Part shown: positions 1 through 10,798 of the stretch, in pieces
Layout: every line of letters starts with the position of its first letter
How positions within the stretch are numbered: position 1 is the stretch's first letter
Assembly: GCF_018294505.1 (NCBI RefSeq)
Contig: NC_057809.1
Location: 137,676,979-137,740,978, forward strand
From: Triticum aestivum
Taxonomy: Eukaryota; Streptophyta; Magnoliopsida; Poales; Poaceae
Direction: 5' to 3'
DNA: 64,000 bases
The notes under the pieces: model-generated
What the model was told of the DNA's origin: nothing
What the model saw: only the letters and a program-made list of their open reading frames with translations
Databases searched by the model: none
Position numbers and translations under genes: made by a program

Positions 1-130
1 TAGGAGTTGTCTTAATTTATTTATGACCTGCGTGTCAACATAAACGTCATGTAATTACTTTACTTTATTGCTAACCGTTAGCTGTAGTAGTAGAAGTAAT
101 AAGTTGGCAAGACAACTTCATGGAGACACA

Positions 131-175
131 ATGATGGAGATCATGATGATGGAGATCATGATGATGGAGATCATG
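131..175. repeat. 15-bp tandem repeat, three copies
   Basis: Three exact copies of the 15-mer ATGATGGAGATCATG in a row, followed by more ATG-rich sequence to about 212. It lies in the gag-side internal region of the copia element and probably reflects replication slippage. Confidence 0.85.
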
Positions 176-1489
176 GTGTCATGCCGGTGACGATGATGAT
201 CATGGAGCCCCGAAGATGGAGATCAAAAGGAGCAAAGTGATGATGGCCATATCATGTCACTATTTGATTGCATGTGATGTTTATCATGTTTGTACATCTT
301 ATTTGCTTAGAACGACGGTAGTAAATAAGATGATCCCTCATAATAATTTCAAGAAAGTGTTCCCCCTAACTGTGCACCGTTGTGACAGTTCGTTGTTTCG
401 AAGCACCACGTGATGATCGGGTGTTAGATTCTAACGTTTATATACAATGGGTGTAAGACAGATTTACACATGCGAAACACTTAGGTTGACTTGACGAGCC
501 TAGCATGTACAGACATGGCCTCGGAACACAAGAGACCGAAAGGTCGAGCATGAGTCGTATGGTAGATACGATCAACATGAAGATGTTCACCGATGATGAC
601 TAGTCCGTCTCACGTGATGATCGTACACGGCCTAGTTGACTCGGATCATGTAATCACTTAGATGACTAGAGGGATGTCTATCTGAGTGGGAGTTCACAAG
701 ATGAACTTAATTATCCTGAACATAGTCAAAAGGTCTTTGCAAATTATGTCGTAGCTCGCATTTTAGTTCTACTGTTTAGATATGTTCCTAGAGAAAAATT
801 AGTTGAAAGTTGATAGTAGTAATTATGCGGACTAGGTCCGTAAACTGAGGATTGTCCTCATTGCTTCATAGAAGGCTTATGTCTTTAATGCACCGCTCAG
901 TGTGCTGAACCTCGAACGTCGTCTGTGGATGTTGCGAACATCTGACATACACATTTTGATGACTACATGATAGTTCAGTGCGTAATGCTAAATGGTTTAG
1001 AATTGAGGCACCAAAGACGGTTTTTGAAACATCGCAGAACATATGAGATGTTCCAAGGACTAAAATTGGGATTTCAGGCTCGTGCCCACGTCAAGAGGTG
1101 TAAGACCTCCGACGATTTTCTTATCCTGCAAACTAAGGGAGAAAAGCTCAATTGTTGAGCTTGTGCTCAGATTGTTCGAGTACAACAATCATTTGAATCG
1201 AGTGGGAGTTGATCTTCCAGATGAGATAGTGATGTTTCTCCGAAGTCATTACCACCAAGCTGCTAGAGCTTCATGATGAACTATAATATATCAAGGACAT
1301 ATATGATGATCCTTGAGATATTCGCGATGTTTGACACCACAAAAGTAGAAATCAAGAAGGAGCATCAATTGTTGATGGTTGGTGAAACCACTAGTTTCAA
1401 GAAGGTCAAGGGCAAGAAGTGATACTTCATGAAACGGCAATTCAGCTGCTGCTCTAGTGAAGAAACCCAAGGTTGAACCCAAACCCGAG

Positions 1490-4400
1490 ACTAAGTGCTT
1501 CTGTAATAAGGGGAACAGCCACTGGAGCAGAATTACCCTAGATACTTGGTAGATGAGAAGGCTGGCGAGGTCGATAGAAGTATATTGGATATACATTGTG
1601 TTAATGTGTACTTACTAGTACTCCTAGTAGCACCAGGGTATTAGATACCGGTTCGGTTGCTAAATGTTAGTAACTCGAAATAAAAGCTACCGAATAAACG
1701 GAGACTAGCTAAAGGTGAGCTGACGATATGTGTTGGAAGTATTTCCAAGGTTGATCAAATATCGTACGCTCCCTCTACCATCGAGATTGGTGTATGCGTT
1801 GAGCATAGACATGATTGGATTATGTCTATCGCAATACGGTTGTTCATTTAAGGAGAATAATGGTTACTCTGTTTATTTGAATAATACCTTCAATGGTCTT
1901 ACACCTAAAATGAATGGTTTATTGAATCTCGATCATAGTGATACACATGTTCATGCCAAAAGATATAAGATAGTAATGATAGTACCACCTACTTGTGGCA
2001 CTGCCACTTAAGTCATATCGGTATAAAACGCATGAAGAAGCTCCATGTTGATGGATCTTTGGACTCACTCATTTTTGAAAGGATTGAGACATGCGAACCA
2101 TGTTTGTTGGTAGATATGCATGAAGAAACTCTATACAGATGGATCGTTTGGACTCACTTGATTTTGAATCACTTGAGACATGCAAATCATACCACATGGG
2201 CAAGATGACTGAAAGCCTCGTTTTCAGTAAAATGGAACTAGAAAGCAACTTGTTGGAAGTAATACATTTTGATGTGTGCAGTCCAATGAGTGCTGAGGCG
2301 TGTAGTGGATATCGTTATGTTCTTACTTCACAGATGATTTGAGTAGATGTTGAGTATATTTACTTGATGAATCACGAGTCTGAATTATTGAAAGGTTCAA
2401 GTAATTTCAGGGTGAAGTTGAAAGATCGTCGTGACAAGAGGATAAAATATCTATGATATGATCATAGAGATGAATATCTGAATTACGAGTTTGGCACAGA
2501 ATTAAGACATTGTGGAAATTGTTTCACAACTAATACAGCCTGGAACACCATAGTGTGATGGTGTGTCCGAACATCATAACTGCACCCTATTGGATATGAT
2601 GCATACCATGATGTCTCTTATCGAATTACCACGATAGTTTATGGGTTAGGCATTAAAGACAACCACATTCACTTTAAATAGGGCACCACGTAATTCCGAT
2701 GAGATGACACCGTATGAACTATGGTTTAGAGAAACCTAAGCTGTCATTTCTTAAAAGTTTGGGGCTGCGACGCTTATGTGAAAAAGTTTCAGGCTGATAA
2801 GCTCGAACCCAAAGCGGATAAATGCATCTTCATAGGACACCCAAAACAGTTGGGTATACCTCCTGTCTCAGATCCGAAAGCAATAAGGGATTGTTTCTAG
2901 AATCGGGTCCTTTCTCGAGGAAAAGTTTCTCTCGAAAGAATTGAGTGGGAGGATGGTGGAGACTTGATGAGGTTATTGAACCGTCTCTTCAACTAGTGTG
3001 TCACAGGGCACAGGGAGTTGTTCCTATGGCACCTACACCAATTGAAGTGGAAGCTTATGATAGTGATCATGAAACTTCAGATCAAGTCACTACCAAACCT
3101 CGTGGGATGACAAGGATGCGTACTACTTCAGAGTGGTACGTAATCCTGTCTTGGAAGTCATGTTGCTAGACAACAATGAACCTACGAGCTATGGAGAAGC
3201 GATGGTGGGCCTGGATTCCGATAAATGGCTCGAGGCCATATAATCCGAGAGAGGATCCATGTATGAAAACAAAGTGTAGACTTTGGAAGAGATACTTGAT
3301 GGTCGTAAGGCTGTTAGGTACATATGGATTTTAAAAGGAAGACGGACAATGATGGTAAGTGTCACCATTAAGAAAGCTCGACTTGTCGTTAAGATGTTTT
3401 CCGACAAGTTCAAGGAGTTGACTACGATGAGACTTTCTCACTCGTAGCGATGCTAAGAGTCTGTTGGAATTATATTAGCGATTACTGCATTATTTATGAA
3501 ATCTTGCAGATAGGATGTCAAAACATTGTTTCCTCGACGATTTTCTTGAGGAAAGGTTGTATGTGATACAACCGGAAGGTTTTGTCAATCCTGAAAGATG
3601 CTAATAAGTATGCAAAGCTCCAGCAATCCTTCTAAGGACTGGAGTAAGCATCTCGGAGTTGGAATGTATGCTTTGATGAGATGATCAAAGATTTTGGGTT
3701 TATACAAAGTTTATGAGAAACTTGTATTTCCAAAGAAGTGAGTGGGAGCACTATAGAATTTCTGATGAATATATGTTGTTGACATATTGTTGATCAGAAA
3801 TGACGTAGAATTTCTGGAAAGCATATAGGGTTATTTGGAAAGTGTTTTTCAATGGAAAGCCTGGATTAAGCTACTTGAACATTGAGCATCAAGATCTATA
3901 AGGATAGATCAAAACGCTTAATGGTACTTTCAAATGAGCACATACCTTGACATGATCTTGAAGGTGTTCAAGATGGATCAGTCAAAGAAGGAGTTCTTGC
4001 CTGAGTTGTAAGGTATGAAGTTAAGACTTAAAGCTCGACCACGGCAGAATAGAGAGAAAGGACGAAGGTCGTCCCCTATGCTTAAGACATAGGCTCTACA
4101 GTATGCTATGCTGTGTACCGCACCTGAAATGTGCCTTGCCATGAGTCAGTCAAGGGGTACAAGAGTGATCTAAGAATGGATCACAGGACAGCGGTCAAAG
4201 TTATCCTTAGTAACTAGTGGACTAAGGAATTTTCTCGATTATGGAGGTGGTAAAAGAGTTCGTCGTAAAGGGTTACGCCGATGCAAACTTTGACACTAAT
4301 CCAGATTATTCTGAGTAGTAAACTGGATTCGTATAGTAGAACAGTTATTTGGAATAGCTCCAAATGTAGCGTAGTAGTTGCATCTACAAGATGACATAAG
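1490..4400 (+). pseudogene. decayed copia gag-pol polyprotein
   Basis: Remains of one copia polyprotein spread over all three frames. In order I see a broken CCHC zinc knuckle (about 1494-1535, KCFCNKGNSHW), an aspartic protease core with DTGS (about 1641-1660), and a GAG-pre-integrase segment with HLSHIGIKRMKKLH (about 2003-2044). Integrase core remnants follow at about 2230-2345 and 2690-2900, then reverse transcriptase remnants from about 3170 and an RNase H relic with GYADANFDTNPD (about 4270-4310). The order PR-INT-RT-RH is diagnostic of copia. Stops and frameshifts occur every 100-250 bases, so no product is possible. It belongs with the LTR at 4634-6362. Between 1 and 1490 the gag part has decayed too far to delimit. 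Confidence 0.8.
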
Positions 4401-4494
4401 AAATTTGCGAAGTACATACGGATCTGAAAGATTCAGACCCGTTGACTATAACATCTCTCACAAGCATAACATGATCAAACCCAGAACTCATCGA

Positions 4495-4620
4495 GTGTTA
4501 ATCACATGGTAATGTGAACTAGATTATTGACTCTAGTAAACTCTTTGGGTGTTAGTCACATGGGGATGTGACCTTGAGTGTTAATCACATATCGATGTGA
4601 ACTGGATTATTGACTCTAGT
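4495..4620. repeat. degenerate tandem repeat before the polypurine tract
   Basis: Three units beginning GTGTTAATCACATG. Units at 4495-4537 and 4578-4620 are 43 bp and nearly identical, and both end GATTATTGACTCTAGT. The middle unit (4550-4576) is shortened. The array sits directly upstream of the polypurine tract of the copia element. Confidence 0.8.
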
Positions 4621-4621
4621 G

Positions 4622-4633
4622 CAAGTGGGAGAC
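4622..4633 (+). other. polypurine tract of the copia element
   Basis: CAAGTGGGAGAC directly precedes the 3' LTR. A purine run at this place primes plus-strand DNA synthesis in LTR retrotransposons. The position fixes the LTR start at 4634. Confidence 0.8.
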
Positions 4634-6362
4634 TGTTGGAAATATGCCCTAGAGGCAATAATAAATTAGTTATTATTATATTTCCTTGTTCATGATAATC
4701 GTTTATTATCCATGCTAGAATTGTATTGATAGGAAACTCAGATACATGTGTGGATACATAGACAACACCATGTCCCTAGTAAGCCTCTAGTTGACTAGCT
4801 CGTTGATCAATAGATGGTTACGGTTTCCTGACCATGGACATTGGATGTCATTGATAACGGGATCACATCATTAGGAGAATGATGTGATGGACAAAGACCC
4901 AATCCTAAGCCTAGCACAAGATCATGTAGTTCGTATGCTAAAGCTTTTCTAATGTCAAGTATCATTTCCTTAGACCATGAGATTGTGCAACTCCCGGATA
5001 CCGTAGGAGTGCTTTGGGTGTGCCAAACGTCACAACGTAACTGGGTGGCTATAAAGGTACACTACAGGTATCTCCGAAAGTGTCTGTTGGGTTGGCACGA
5101 ATCGAGACTGGGATTTGTCACTCCGTGTAAACGGAGAGGTATCTCTGGGCCCACTCGGTAGGACATCATCATAATGTGCACAATGTGATCAAGGAGTTGA
5201 TCACGGGATGATGTGTTACGAAACGAGTAAAGAGACTTGCCGGTAACGAGATTGAACAAGGTATCGGGATACCGACGATCGAATCTCGGGCAAGTATCGT
5301 ACCGCTAGACAAAGGGAATTGTATACGGGATTGATTAAGTCCTTGACATCGTGGTTCATCCGATGAGATCATCGTGGAACATGTGGGAGCCAACATGGGT
5401 ATCCAGATCCCGCTGTTGGTTATTGACCGGAGAGTCATCTCGGTCATGTCTGCATGTCTCCCGAACCCGTAGGGTCTACACACTTAAGGTTCGGTGACGC
5501 TAGGGTTATAGAGATATTAGTATGCGGTAACCCGAAAGTTGTTCGGAGTCCCGGATGAGATCCCGGACGTCACGAGGAGTTCCGGAATGGTCCGGAGGTA
5601 AAGAATTATATATAGGAATTGCTATTTCGGCCATCGGGACAAGTTTCAGGGTCACCGGTATTGTACCGGGACCACCGGAAGGGTCCTGGGGGTCCACCGG
5701 GTGGGGCCACCTGCCCCGGGGGCCACATGGGCTGTAGGGGGTGCGCCTTGGCCTACATGGGCCAAGGGCACCAGCCCCTAGAGGCCCATGCGCCAAAGGG
5801 ACAAGAGGAGGGGAGAGTCCTAAAGGGGGAAGGCACCTCCGAGGTGCCTTGGGGAGGATGGACTCCTCCCCCCCTTGGCCGCACCCTTCCTTGGAGGAAG
5901 GGGCAAGGCTGTGCCCTCCCCCTCTCCCTTGGCCCTATATATAGCGGGGGGAAGGGAGGGCAACCAAACCTAAGCCCTGGCGCCTCCCTCTCCCTCCCAT
6001 GACATATCTCCCTCCTCCCACAGCGCTTGGCGAAGCCCTGTTGGAATCCCGCTAGTTCCACCATCACGCCGTCATGCTGCTGGATCTCCATCAACCTCTC
6101 CTCCCCCCTTGCTGGATCAAGAAGGAGGAGACGTTGCTGCTCCGTACGTGTGTTGAACGCGGAGGTGCCGTCCGTTCGGCGCTAGGATCATCGGTGATTT
6201 GGATCACGACGAGTACGACTCCATCAACCCCGTTCTCTTGAACGCTTCCGCGCGTGATCTACAAGGGCATGTAGATCCACTCCTCCCTCGTTGCTAGATG
6301 ACTCCATAGATTGATCTTGGTGACACGTAGAAAATTTTGAATTATTGCTGCGTTCCCCAACA
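4634..6362 (+). repeat. 3' LTR of BARE1/WIS/Angela-type element
   Basis: A 1729-bp LTR beginning TGTTGGAAATATG and ending GTTCCCCAACA, with the expected 1.7-1.8 kb length for the clade. It is preceded by a polypurine tract. ORFs of 60-130 codons in its GC-rich centre (5500-6100) are chance open frames. The partner LTR is outside the window. Confidence 0.9.
5936..5943 (+). promoter_or_regulatory. LTR TATA box
   Basis: TATATATA in the context GGCCC-TATATATA-GCGG, about 430 bp before the LTR end and followed by a leader-like segment. In this clade transcription starts from a TATA box within the LTR, which would place R/U5 to the right. Presence is seen; activity is inferred. Confidence 0.6.
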
Positions 6363-6589
6363 GTTGTGGGGCGGACGACCTTGATGGAAGGCGACGCGGC
6401 AAGGAACAAGGATGGTGATGGCGACGGCGAGGACGGAAGGAGGAGGCCGGAGGGAAGGGAAGGGGAAGAGAAAAGTGGTTGTGTCCCCGACGGGCGGGCC
6501 GGGGACTAGGGCGCATGCCGCGGCCGTCCGCGCATGTCCGTTCGGTTGCAAACGCGGCCCAACTCTGAGTCAGGAATGGATCGAAAGCG
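6363..6589. other. GC-rich gap between two elements
   Basis: A 227-bp stretch between the end of the copia LTR and the start of element A. Bases 6363-6367 (GTTGT) should be the TSD of the left element. Before element A inserted, this sequence was continuous with 39871 onward. It is purine-rich and GC-rich with no supported coding content. It may be the left part of the DNA-transposon-like sequence that resumes at 39871. Confidence 0.5.
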
Positions 6590-6813
6590 TGTTAGATTGA
6601 TCAATGGGAGCATTCCTACTCTCCAGGGGAAGAGCCACGTTGCTATATATTGATGTGGACAGAAAGCCTGTCGTGGATTACAAGGCAGGACAATCGCTAG
6701 GATTCATCCTGTTACATCTGTCGTGGAGAACAAGAGAAAGAGATAGAGAAGGATACGAGATAGAGGGAGAGATAGTTGAGATTACATGGCGTGTAGATTT
6801 CAAACTTCTAACA
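6590..6813 (-). repeat. 3' LTR of copia element A
   Basis: 224 bp, TGTTAGATTGAT...TTCTAACA, same length as the copy at 39642-39865. On the minus strand this is the downstream LTR. TSD AAGCG lies at 6585-6589. No indel separates the two LTRs in my hand alignment. Confidence 0.93.
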
Positions 6814-6823
6814 CCCTCCCTTA
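6814..6823 (-). other. polypurine tract of element A
   Basis: On the minus strand AAGGGAGGG directly precedes the 3' LTR, the normal place for the plus-strand primer. It confirms the minus orientation. Confidence 0.7.
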
Positions 6824-6830
6824 ATCTAAA

Positions 6831-9217
6831 CTATCCTATGTTGAGATTTATCTTGAACTCTTCAAAAGGCTTAACTAACAAAGCTTTAGTGAACCCATCT
6901 GCTACCTGATCCTTGGATGGAATGAACCTTATATCCAACTTCTTCTCTGCCACTCTTTCTCGTACAAAATGAAAATCAATTTCAATATGTTTAGTTCTGC
7001 CATGAAAAACTGGATTAGCTGAGAGATAGGTGGCCCCCAAGTTGTCACACCACAAACATGGAAAACGACGTTGCTTGATTCCCAACTCATCAAGTAATGA
7101 TTCCACCCAAATGATCTCAAACAGTACTATTTGTTAATGACTTGTACTCAGCTTCTGTACTTGATCTTGATATTGTAGCTTGTTTCCTGGCACCCCAAGA
7201 AATAAGGTTTGAACCAAAGAACACTGCAAATCCTCTAGTTGACTTTTTGTCATCACTACATCCTGCCCAGTCAACATCAGAAAAAGCACTAACCAGTGAA
7301 GAATTGGAGCGTTCGAATTAAGTCCCAAACTCATAGTATGCTTAATGTATCGTACAATCCTTTTGACAGGTGTCCAATGGGTGGAAGTAGGAGCATGCAG
7401 ATATTGACAAACCTTGTTCACATCAAATGATATGTCTGGCCGTGTCAAAGTCAAATATTGTAGAGATCCGACAGTACTCCTATATTTTGTGCTTTCCTCT
7501 TCCTTAAGTGGTTCTCCTTCATGCGCTGAAAGTTGTTCTAAAGAAGACAAAAGTGTGGGCGAAGGCTTGCAGTCCTTCATTCCCATACGAGTTAGAAGTT
7601 CAGTGGCATATTTTTCCTGACTCAACATTATGCCATCTTGAATCTTCTTAACTTCAATACCAAGGAAGAAATGTGAATCGCCAAGATCCTTCAAGGAAAA
7701 TTCTGAACTTAAGTCATGCAAGAGAGCATTAGTGGCATTTTATGAGGAGCTTGCAACTATGATATCATCAACATAAATGAGCACAAACATGACAATATTT
7801 GCCTTATTATAAATGAAGAGAGATGTATCAGCCTTGGATGCAACAAAAACCAAGATGCTTCAATTGTGAGCTCACCCTTGAGAACCATGCTCTAGGAGAT
7901 TGTTTCGGACCATAAAGAGCTTTATCAAGCTTGCAAACATAGTGAGGTGTGTTTTTATTGTCATACCCTGGTGGTTGCCTCATATAGACCTCCTCTTCCA
8001 GAACACCATGCAAAAACGTGTTGTGAACATCTAGCTGTCTAAGGCTCTGTCCTCTGGAAATAGCAATAGCTAGCACAAGTCTGATGGTGGCAGCTTTCAC
8101 AACAGGACTAAAGGTGTCCTCATAATAAATACCATAATGTTGCTTGAAATCTTTTGCAACCAGACGTGCCTTGTACCTATCAATGGAGCCATATGCTTTT
8201 ATTTTGATTTTGTAAACCCATTTGCAATCAATAATATTTTTACCTCTTTGCCTTGGTACCAAGTGCCATGTTTTATTCCTCATGAGTGCACCATATTCTT
8301 CATCCATAGCCCTTTTCCACGTAGGATCTCCAAGCACATCACTCAACCTTGTTGGTTCACCTGAAATACACAGCATACCATACGGGATAGTACCATATGT
8401 TCTTACTTTGGGATTTCTAATACCTTTTTGTAATCGAGTCATAATCCCTGAAGTGGTGTCAGGTTGTGGCTGTAGTTGCACAGAAGATTGCTCAATGCGA
8501 CCAGCCGGAGAGGATCCAGAAGATCCTTGCAAATCTGCAGACTGAGAGGGCATAGATGATCTTGTGGCAAGGTGTGGTCGAACTTGGAGTGAAACCTTCC
8601 ACAAAAGAGCCCGAAGTTGTTGTCGCTGCCGACTGCATGCGCGTGGTCCGCGCACTCCCGCTCCCGCGTGATGACTCAGCGCTCGTGGAGTGGCCTGCAG
8701 TTTGGCCCGACGCGGCCTCATCCACCCGACCGGGCTGTCGCACCGCCATGCGACCCGAGATGGATCCGCACACGTGATCCAAAACCGTCTGACGTAGTGA
8801 CGTGGCAGGCACAACAAGATCTTCCCTGGGTTCCCGCCGGCTCCTCCTTCTTCTCCATTGGCATGAAATAATAGATGATTTTGAGCCAAATTTTCATAAT
8901 TTTGGTCATTTTCTCTATTGTTTGCTCTAGGTACCTGCACAGGCATAATACTAGGGGCGAGCAGAATATTGTCAGATTGGTTAGTACAATTGTTATCATC
9001 CCCTTGATCAAAATATGGAGGAAGAAGAATTTCTTTTTTGAAGGTGGGTTGCAGCATTTGGATGAAGAGACTCGAAAGGGAAAATTGATTCGTCAAAGAC
9101 AACATCTCTAGATATATAGACCCTGCCAGTGGAAACATCAATGCATTTAAATCCTTTGCGCATAGGGCTATGTCCTATAAAGACACATCTTTTTGCACAA
9201 AACGCAAGTTTGTGTGT
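6831..9217 (-). pseudogene. copia integrase end, RT and RNase H (element A)
   Basis: The 3' half of the element A polyprotein, read right to left. About 9217-9060 encodes the integrase C-terminus ([20 protein letters not shown]). It continues after a frame change into a linker and the reverse transcriptase ([14 protein letters not shown], then [11 protein letters not shown]). The catalytic YVDD is at 7775-7764, and the RNase H ends at 6831 with ADGFTKAL. Frames break near 9141-9008, 7828, 7740 (stop after the YVDD segment) and 7134-7106. The catalytic motifs survive but the frame does not, so it is a pseudogene. It continues at 38016 across the nested insert: the codons for PYN end at 38011-38015 and THKLAF resumes here. 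Confidence 0.88.
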
Positions 9218-9222
9218 ATTGT
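9218..9222. other. left TSD of element B
   Basis: ATTGT here and at 38011-38015. Removing 9223-38015 restores an uninterrupted copia integrase reading frame, which proves the insertion point. Confidence 0.93.
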
Positions 9223-10798
9223 TGCTACCTCTTGGGCACTTGCGTTGGTTTTCCCTTGAAGAGGAAAGGGTGATGCAGCAAAGTAGAGTAAGTATTTTCC
9301 CCCGTTTTTGAGAATCAAGGTATAAATCCAGTAGGAGGCCACGCACGAGTCCTTCGCACCTACACAAACAAATAAATCCTCGCAACCAACCGCGATAAGG
9401 GGTTGTCAATCCCTACACGGTCACTTACAAGAATGAGATCTGATAGATATGATAAGATAATATTTTTGGTATTTTTATGATAAAGATGCAAAGTAAAATA
9501 AAAGGCAAAGGAAATAACTAAGTATTGGAAGATTAATATGATGAAAGATAGACCCGGGGGCCATAGGTTTCACTAGTGGCTTCTCTCAAGAGCTTAAGTA
9601 TTCACGGTGGGTAAACAAATTACTGTTGAGCAATTGAAAGAATTGAGCATAGTTATGAGAATATCTAGGTATGATCATGTATATAGGCATCACGTCCGAG
9701 ACAAGTAGACCGACTCCTGCCTGCATCTACTACTATTACTCCTTACATCAACCGCTATCCAGCATGCATCTAGAGTATTAAGTTCAAGAGAACAGAGTAA
9801 CACATTAAGCAAGATGACATGATGTAGAGGGATAAACTCATGCAATATGAAATAAACCCCATCTTGTTATCCTCGATGGCAACAATACAATACGTGCCTT
9901 GCTGCCCCTACTATCACTGGGAAAGGACACCACAAGATTGAAGCCAAAGCTAAGCACTTCTCCCGTTGCAAGAAAGATCAATCTAGTAGGCCAAACCAAA
10001 CTGATAATTCGAAGAGACTTGCAAAGATAACCAATCATACATACAAGAATTCAGAGAAGATTCAAATATTGTTCAGAGATAAACTTGATCATAAACCCAC
10101 AATTCATCGGTCTCAACAAACACACCACAAAAGAAGATTACATCGAATAGATCTCCACAAGAGAGGGGGAGAACTTTGTATTGAGATCCAAAAAGAGAGA
10201 AGAAGCCATCTAGCTAATAACTATGGACCCGTAGGTCTGAAGTAAACTACTCACAATTCATCGGAGAGGCTATGGTGTTGATGTAGAAGCCCTCCGCGAT
10301 AGATGCCCCCTCCGGCGGAGCTCCGGAACAGGCCCCAAGATGGGATCTCGTGGATATAGAAAGTTACGGCGGTGGAATTAGGGTTTTGGCTCCGTATCTG
10401 GTAGTTTAGGGGTACGTAGGTATATATAGGAGGAAGGAGTACGTTGGTGGAGCAACAGGGGGCCCATGAGGGTGGAGGGCGCGCCTGGGGGGGTAGGCGT
10501 GCCCCCTACCTCGTGGCCTCCTGGTTGATGTCTTGGTGTAGGGTCCAAGTCCTCTGGATCATGTTTGTTCTGAAAATCACGTTCCCGAAGGTTTCATTCC
10601 GTTTGGACTCCGTTTGATATTCTTTTTCTGCGAAACCCTAAAATAGGCAAAAAAACAGCAATTCTGGGCTGGGCCTCCGGTTAATAGGTTAGGCCCAAAA
10701 ATAATATAAAAGTGTATAATAAAGCGCAATAATGTCCAAAACATAATATATTATAGCATGGAACAATAAAAAATTATAGATACGTTGGAGACGTATCA
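9223..10798 (-). repeat. 3' LTR of gypsy element B
   Basis: 1576 bp on the + strand from TGCTACCTCTTG to GGAGACGTATCA. Its partner is 52 bp at 14623-14674 plus 1527 bp at 36484-38010, 1579 bp in total. The length match supports the reconstruction across the C insertion. Confidence 0.92.
10421..10428 (-). promoter_or_regulatory. TATA box in LTR of element B
   Basis: TATATATA within CTCC-TATATATA-CCTACG on the minus strand. The second LTR has the same box at 37628-37635. Its conservation and position suit the LTR promoter; activity is not shown. Confidence 0.5.

Larger units (their letters stand above)
1..6362 (+). mobile_element. 3' part of BARE1/WIS/Angela-type copia element
   Basis: An LTR retrotransposon of the Ty1-copia type whose 5' end lies left of the window. 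What is seen is about 4.6 kb of degraded gag-pol, a polypurine tract and a complete 3' LTR ending in CA at 6362. The LTR start (TGTTGGAAATATGCCC) and end (TTCCCCAACA) match my memory of the BARE1/WIS/Angela clade, very common in Triticeae. The coding part has many stops and shifts in all frames, so this copy is dead. The five bases after the LTR (GTTGT) should be the right target-site duplication, but its partner is outside the window. The clade assignment is firm; the exact family is not. Confidence 0.9.

Noticed and set aside
5506..6094. ORFs of 60-127 codons on both strands in the 3' LTR at 4634-6362
   Set aside because: Overlapping frames on both strands in GC-rich LTR sequence, no motif and no codon preference.
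6831..9222. A functional reverse transcriptase gene
   Set aside because: The YVDD and other motifs survive, but frameshifts near 7828 and 9141 and a stop after the YVDD segment break the protein.
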